Assembly (NCBI GenBank): GCA_946414625.1
Contig: CAMKPI010000047.1
Location: 1 to 10,685 of the forward strand
Direction of reading: 5' to 3'
Origin: an uncultured Spirochaetaceae bacterium
GTDB lineage: Bacteria; Spirochaetota; Spirochaetia; Sphaerochaetales; Sphaerochaetaceae
DNA length: 10,685 nt
This document shows, in pieces, positions 7,644-10,685 of the stretch. A program made the translations under genes and the position numbers. The notes under the pieces are model-generated. The model was given only the letters and a program-made list of their open reading frames with translations. It was not told the DNA's origin and ran no database searches. Every line of letters starts with the position of its first letter. Position 1 is the stretch's first letter.

Positions 7644-7650
7644 ACCTCCA
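7644..7650 (-). promoter_or_regulatory. Ribosome binding site of the carboxyltransferase gene
   Basis: On the minus strand TGGAGGT lies ten bases before the ATG at 7633. It overlaps the upstream in-frame codons that would give the longer start at 7666, so it argues for the shorter protein of 514 residues. Confidence 0.6.
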
Positions 7651-7729
7651 TCCAATCGCCGAACACAACGATTCACAAAAATAATTCCGGCACACAGTTC
7701 CCGTCCGTCTACATCTTTCTTCTGCGCCG

Positions 7730-8317
7730 CTATTCTTCCACAATCTCTATCAGTCCGGCATGGAGCGAATACATGAAAACCACTCGTCTTCCGCCAAAAG
7801 CCACAGCCGGCGCCGGGCTAGACACCACAGCAAAGCGTTTCTTTTTTAAATTCTCAATATCAGCTTCAAAATCATCACTTTTATAACAAATATGATACGG
7901 CGTCGGACCGGTTTTTTCCAAATACGAATCCACCGGGGTCCGGGGTTCGTTCACAACAGAAAACTGTCCTTTCATATCGTCCCGTTTATCGCGAACTCGC
8001 TTATCAGTAATCTCGCCTTGTGTCGCAAGATCCGAAACCGCGCTGGATAATTGCCCATGCGTATCAACTCGTTTACCAGTAGCCTCGCCTGGGGTCGCAA
8101 GATCCGCTCTGGATACAGGATCCAATCCTTCCGCCCCGTCCGGAGCCTTCATCGGCGCGACAAGCTCGACTGTCCATCCATCGAGGGATCCGAAACAGAG
8201 GTCAACATTCCGTGCGACATCGCGGACAGTCTCTCCAAAGCTCCACCCCATTGCTTCAAACAGAGGCTTGGACCTCTCGATATCCTTCACCGCATAACCT
8301 ATATGATCAATTCTCAT
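7730..8317 (-). CDS. VOC-superfamily, methylmalonyl-CoA-epimerase-like protein with duplicated insertion
   Basis: This 195-residue protein has the paired beta-alpha-beta modules of the vicinal oxygen chelate fold. It opens with DHIGYAVKDIERS (4-16), the usual start of methylmalonyl-CoA epimerases. The second module has YHICYKSDDFEADI (141-154) and FGGRRVVFM to LIEIVEE (174-195). His5, His142 and Glu191 fall where metal ligands are expected; Glu51 in ELVAP may be the fourth. Normal members are about 130 residues. The extra length is a block of about 65-70 residues (about 58-126) between the modules, holding two copies of a DLATxGExTxKRV segment 24 residues apart (72 and 96). The ATG at 8317 overlaps the FkbH gene by 11 bases and has GGGG eight bases ahead, pointing to translational coupling. 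Next to a carboxyltransferase an epimerase role is plausible, but lactoylglutathione lyase-like or other VOC chemistry cannot be excluded. Confidence 0.8.
   Translation of the reverse strand: MRIDHIGYAVKDIERSKPLFEAMGWSFGETVRDVARNVDLCFGSLDGWTVELVAPMKAPDGAEGLDPVSRADLATPGEATGKRVDTHGQLSSAVSDLATQGEITDKRVRDKRDDMKGQFSVVNEPRTPVDSYLEKTGPTPYHICYKSDDFEADIENLKKKRFAVVSSPAPAVAFGGRRVVFMYSLHAGLIEIVEE
7995..8106. repeat. 72-bp-period duplication inside the VOC gene
   Basis: Segments 7995-8034 and 8067-8106 match at 34 of 40 bases, ending in the identical GTCGCAAGATCCG. The offset is 72 bases, so the reading frame is kept and the encoded unit is 24 residues. Similarity continues on both sides with small in-frame gaps (a later CTGGATA word is 66 bases apart, and the copy nearer 7995 has about 15 extra bases on its other side). 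Retained DNA-level identity suggests a fairly recent duplication. Confidence 0.8.
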
Positions 8318-9974
8318 CTCTCTGTCCCCATTCGTGGTGAACAGACTCAAAAAGATCGGTTCCGTTCTCCAGCCTCTCGGTCTTTATTCTGTAGATTTTT
8401 CTTTCGGGCGATGTCGTGACAACCTCAAAGCCCAACCTTTCGTACAGAGTCTCAACTGGCGAATTTTTGGGCGTCCTTACATACTCCGCTTCGACGGTTT
8501 CCGCGCCTCTTTGCATGAAGAGATCCTTGAGACAAGCAAAAACCTCTCTCTCCACTTCTCGCCCCATCACCCTGCACGACATCAGAAAAGTATCCACAAC
8601 TGCCTTCTGAGAGCCGCCGGCTTCCTCATATCGGATTATCAGGACTGCAATCAAACCCTCATCGCCATACCTGTCGGCGAGCCTCACCGTTACAATATCC
8701 ACATCGCCGCGACTCTCAATGGATCGGACTTCCTCCTCGGAATATCTTTTGGTTGTCAAATTAAACTGGTTGGTTTTTCCAATCAGCTGCACTACTCTTG
8801 TCCGCTCAGTGCCATCCATCAAATGAACGGAAAGCCTCATCTCCAGCTTTTTCAAGTAATCAGACAGGCTGTCCGCATTCTCCATTGCCGTCTTCCGCTC
8901 CGCGCGGGCTCTGTACATCTCAGTTTTCCCGGCGTCCTCGGCTGTAAAGCGCAATGACAGAAAATATTTGTTGTAAATATCGGTTATAACCTCCGGCAAA
9001 CGCGAAGTGTCCTTGGGAAAATCCGCAACCTCCACTTCCGGGCAAAGAGATCTCATCTCCTCCCTCTCAGCCGGATTGACATCAAGAAACACAAAGGAAT
9101 CGAGGCCTATGTTTAATTCCGCCGCAAGGCTCCTGATATTCTCCGTCTTCGGCTTCCAGTCTATTCTCTCGGCAGCGAAGTCCTCCCTTTTCAGCACCAT
9201 GCCCGGATGGAGAAATGCCCGCTCAGCATCCTCCGGATTGTTTTTCGACAAAATCGCCAGAAGAACCCCCTGTTCCTTCATTTTCTTCAGGACTTTCTGC
9301 GCATCGCGGTATCTCGCGCCTTCCTTGCTTGACGAAAGGACAAGCGCGTCCACTCCATCCTCGCCTACAACTCCGCCCCAAAGAGTGTTGTCCAGATCCA
9401 CTGCAAGGCATTTTTTTCTGGGCGACTCTACGGGAGAAACATATCTATAAACCAGGCTGGAAAGCGCGGATATACCCTTCATCGAATATGGCATGGATGC
9501 GAGATACCACATCTTTGAGGAATAAAAATCATTTCGTCCAATATCAGTTACAATTTCTTTTACAGGAAGAAGATATGCATTATTGAAGTCTTTTCTCTCC
9601 TCTTCGATCCTCTCTATGAACCGCCTCTCCGCCTCACTCTCAAGGCTTTGCCCTCCGGCCCAGCGGAGAGTCGGTCTGAAATCAAGCGAAGAGACAAAAA
9701 CCGGGACCGAAGGAAGCCTTTGAGCAATGAGACGAACACGAGAGGCAATCTCATCAAGGCGCGGAAGCAAATCCTCCCGTCCGTCAAACTCGAGAGCGCC
9801 GGCGTGCAAGAGGAGAACCACCGCATCCGGCCCCGCTCCATACAACGCAGAGGAAGCGTCGAGCGCTTCCCTCTCCCAGACGTTAAATCCCGCGGGGACA
9901 TATACTTCAAATTTTTTCCTCAGTTCATCCGCGAGGAAATCCACAGTCACATTAGATAGCAGCGCAAGACGCAT
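8307..9974 (-). CDS. FkbH-like HAD-IIIC family protein, probable glyceryl-ACP-forming enzyme
   Basis: FkbH-type enzymes take 1,3-bisphosphoglycerate, dephosphorylate it and load the glyceryl group onto the phosphopantetheine of an ACP. This 555-residue protein has the usual three parts. Residues 1-185 form the N-terminal domain of the family. The HAD phosphatase domain follows, with AVDLDNTLWGG (191-201; nucleophile Asp193, Asp195), ILSKNN (241-246), WKPKTENI (273-280) and FLDVNPAERE (296-305). About 330-540 is a GNAT-like C-terminal domain with LIGKTNQFNLTTKRY and CRVMGREVE segments. Motif IV is usually FIDDNPxE; the second Asp is Val299 here, while Asp298 is kept. Length fits the family (550-600 for the stand-alone form). 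The ATG at 9974 was preferred to the ATG at 9980, because TGAGGT sits immediately before the latter and six bases before the former. The ACP gene lies 133 bases upstream, and the VOC gene overlaps the end. Confidence 0.9.
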   Translation of the reverse strand: MRLALLSNVTVDFLADELRKKFEVYVPAGFNVWEREALDASSALYGAGPDAVVLLLHAGALEFDGREDLLPRLDEIASRVRLIAQRLPSVPVFVSSLDFRPTLRWAGGQSLESEAERRFIERIEEERKDFNNAYLLPVKEIVTDIGRNDFYSSKMWYLASMPYSMKGISALSSLVYRYVSPVESPRKKCLAVDLDNTLWGGVVGEDGVDALVLSSSKEGARYRDAQKVLKKMKEQGVLLAILSKNNPEDAERAFLHPGMVLKREDFAAERIDWKPKTENIRSLAAELNIGLDSFVFLDVNPAEREEMRSLCPEVEVADFPKDTSRLPEVITDIYNKYFLSLRFTAEDAGKTEMYRARAERKTAMENADSLSDYLKKLEMRLSVHLMDGTERTRVVQLIGKTNQFNLTTKRYSEEEVRSIESRGDVDIVTVRLADRYGDEGLIAVLIIRYEEAGGSQKAVVDTFLMSCRVMGREVEREVFACLKDLFMQRGAETVEAEYVRTPKNSPVETLYERLGFEVVTTSPERKIYRIKTERLENGTDLFESVHHEWGQRDEN

Positions 9975-9980
9975 CGCCAT

Positions 9981-9986
9981 ACCTCA
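9981..9986 (-). promoter_or_regulatory. Ribosome binding site deciding the FkbH start
   Basis: TGAGGT on the minus strand directly touches the first possible ATG (9980), leaving no spacer, and lies six bases before the second ATG (9974), which is normal spacing. The second ATG is therefore preferred; it shortens the protein by two residues. Confidence 0.55.
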
Positions 9987-10107
9987 ATATTTTTGTTACG
10001 AGAGACCGCGCGTTACATGAAATGCGATCTGCCACACGCCTGGCTCAAAAGACCTTGAAAAAACTCGTCTCTCAATAATACATCCCTTAATCTCAGCACT
10101 GCTTTAA
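9987..10107. other. Spacer between ACP and FkbH genes
   Basis: About 120 bases separate these two genes, longer than the other gaps in the operon. I see no tRNA, no clear promoter and no strong hairpin in it. The genes may still be cotranscribed, since they face the same way and encode partner proteins. Confidence 0.4.
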
Positions 10108-10323
10108 TTAGTTCTGATGTATGTATTTATCAAAATCTCCGAGGCGTCGTATCTTCGGAATATCCTCAATCGGGATTTCTATGCCATACTCCTCTTCTGC
10201 TTCCATTACAAGCCTCATGTGCATAAGGCTATCCCATCGACCGGAGCCATATTCGGTCTCTGGAGACAGAGAACTAGCCTCCACGCCCATCACCCGGGCA
10301 GAAAAACTGATAAAATCGTTCAT
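10108..10323 (-). CDS. Acyl carrier protein
   Basis: This 71-residue acidic protein has the carrier-protein signature WDSLMHMRLVMEAEEEYGIE, with Ser32 of the DSL motif as the probable phosphopantetheine site. It is followed by the helix II residues and the IPIEDIPKIRRLGDFDKYI segment typical of helix III-IV. Length is that of stand-alone ACPs (70-80). The ATG at 10323 has AAGAGG seven bases ahead. It is the first gene of the minus-strand block visible here and lies directly upstream of the FkbH gene, so it is most likely the acceptor of the glyceryl group made by that enzyme. The sequence differs from fatty-acid AcpP (GADSLD), which fits a specialised carrier. A phosphopantetheinyl transferase is not in the window. 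Confidence 0.9.
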   Translation of the reverse strand: MNDFISFSARVMGVEASSLSPETEYGSGRWDSLMHMRLVMEAEEEYGIEIPIEDIPKIRRLGDFDKYIHQN

Positions 10324-10480
10324 ACAAAAGCCTCTTTAATTTATTTGAATTGAATTGTTTACAAAATAATTTTACAGCGTATTCGGTCGGAAACGGCTCC
10401 GGTTTGGCAGGGTTTGGCAGGGTTTGCCAACGCCGCAGAGCACGTCCGGTTCGGATTCTCTCCTATTCTACCCCAGTGCG
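10324..10480. other. Upstream region of the ACP operon
   Basis: The first 55 bases next to the ACP gene are A/T-rich, as promoters often are, but no well-spaced consensus -35/-10 pair is visible on the minus strand. The best weak fit is CTGTAA, 17 bases, TTCAAT. From 10401 the composition changes to G/C-rich and leads into the 34-bp array. No gene is supported. Confidence 0.4.
10401..10430. repeat. Three tandem copies of a 10-base word
   Basis: GGTTTGGCAG occurs at 10401 and 10411, and a variant GGTTTGCCAA at 10421. The change in the third copy makes TTGGCA (10414-10419) and TGCCAA (10425-10430) complementary with a 5-base loop, so a small hairpin can form. Confidence 0.7.
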
Positions 10481-10685
10481 GTGCCCGATTCTGACAGACA
10501 CTGGTTCCGGCGCGGTGCCCGATTCTGTCAGACACAGATTCCGGCGCGGTGCCCGATTCTGACAGGCACAAGTTCCGGCGCGGTGCCCGATTCGGTCTAG
10601 CACAGGTTCCGGCTCGGTGCCCGATTCTGACAGACACAAAGCCCGGCACGGCACCTGATTCTGACAGACACAAAGCCCGGCGCGG
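10481..10685. repeat. 34-bp tandem repeat array, six full units, continuing past the window
   Basis: Units start at 10481, 10515, 10549, 10583, 10617, 10651, with the first base of a seventh at 10685, all exactly 34 bases apart. Conserved words are GTGCCCGATTCTGACAGACAC and a TTCCGGCGCG or GCCCGGCGCG tail. The fifth and sixth units share the AAAGCCCGG variant, while the fourth is the most diverged (TTCGGTCTAGCAC). Most units contain TCTG-N-CAGA, a small dyad. The full unit is repeated with no unique spacers, so this is not CRISPR. The period is not a multiple of three, and open frames through it are artefacts of repetition. Confidence 0.92.

Noticed and set aside
10324..10380. A promoter for the ACP operon on the minus strand
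   Set aside because: The region is A/T-rich, but the best -35/-10 pairs have poor matches or put the transcript start inside the ribosome binding site.
10350..10673. Open frames with SESGTAPE/RIGHRAGT repeated peptides through the 34-bp array
   Set aside because: The period is not a multiple of three, so the apparent peptide repeats are the same DNA read in changing frames; nothing indicates translation.
10481..10685. CRISPR array, because of a 34-base period
   Set aside because: The whole 34-base unit is conserved from copy to copy; there are no unique spacers, and no cas gene is nearby.

Overview
This 10.7 kb bacterial window holds two convergent gene blocks, with tandem repeat arrays at both ends and between the blocks. 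Codon style, the Ser/Glu-rich insertion, and intergenic DNA full of short degenerate repeats suggest a host-associated Treponema-like spirochaete. That placement is a low-confidence impression, because the window has no rRNA or other phylogenetic marker.

Left block (+ strand). After a 422-base upstream region with four units of a 29-bp tandem repeat, an imperfectly spaced but otherwise consensus-like sigma70 promoter (TTGAAA, 16 bases, TATAAT) lies directly against the first ATG. The first transcript may therefore be leaderless. Three genes follow and encode the three parts of a molybdenum hydroxylase of the xanthine dehydrogenase family: a large molybdopterin subunit (423-3014), a two-[2Fe-2S] subunit (3087-3629) and an FAD-binding subunit (3613-4515). 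The iron-sulfur subunit keeps all eight cluster cysteines. The large subunit is odd in two ways: it carries about 180 residues of disordered Ser/Glu/Ala/Gly-rich sequence between its two halves, and several motifs expected around the cofactor and active site are changed, apparently including the catalytic Glu.

Middle (4516-4767). The two blocks converge on a short region made largely of a 91-bp tandem repeat, about 2.3 copies. The last partial copy runs into the 3' end of the opposing gene.

Right block (- strand, reading from right to left). The order is acyl carrier protein (10323-10108), FkbH-like HAD-IIIC protein (9974-8307), VOC-fold/methylmalonyl-CoA-epimerase-like protein (8317-7730), acyl-CoA carboxylase carboxyltransferase subunit (7633-6089) and a family 4-type glycosyltransferase (6024-4768). 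FkbH proteins are known to load a glyceryl unit from 1,3-bisphosphoglycerate onto an ACP. Together the genes look like a small pathway that makes an unusual ACP- or CoA-bound acyl unit and joins it to glycan assembly. No ketosynthase, acyltransferase, biotin carboxylase or biotin carrier is visible in the window. The epimerase-like protein contains an inserted segment built from a 24-residue internal duplication.

Right end (10324-10685). Upstream of the ACP gene lie three tandem copies of a 10-base word and then a perfectly periodic 34-bp tandem array (six full units) that runs off the window. Each unit except the fourth carries a TCTG-N-CAGA dyad or a close variant. The array is not CRISPR-like, because there are no unique spacers.
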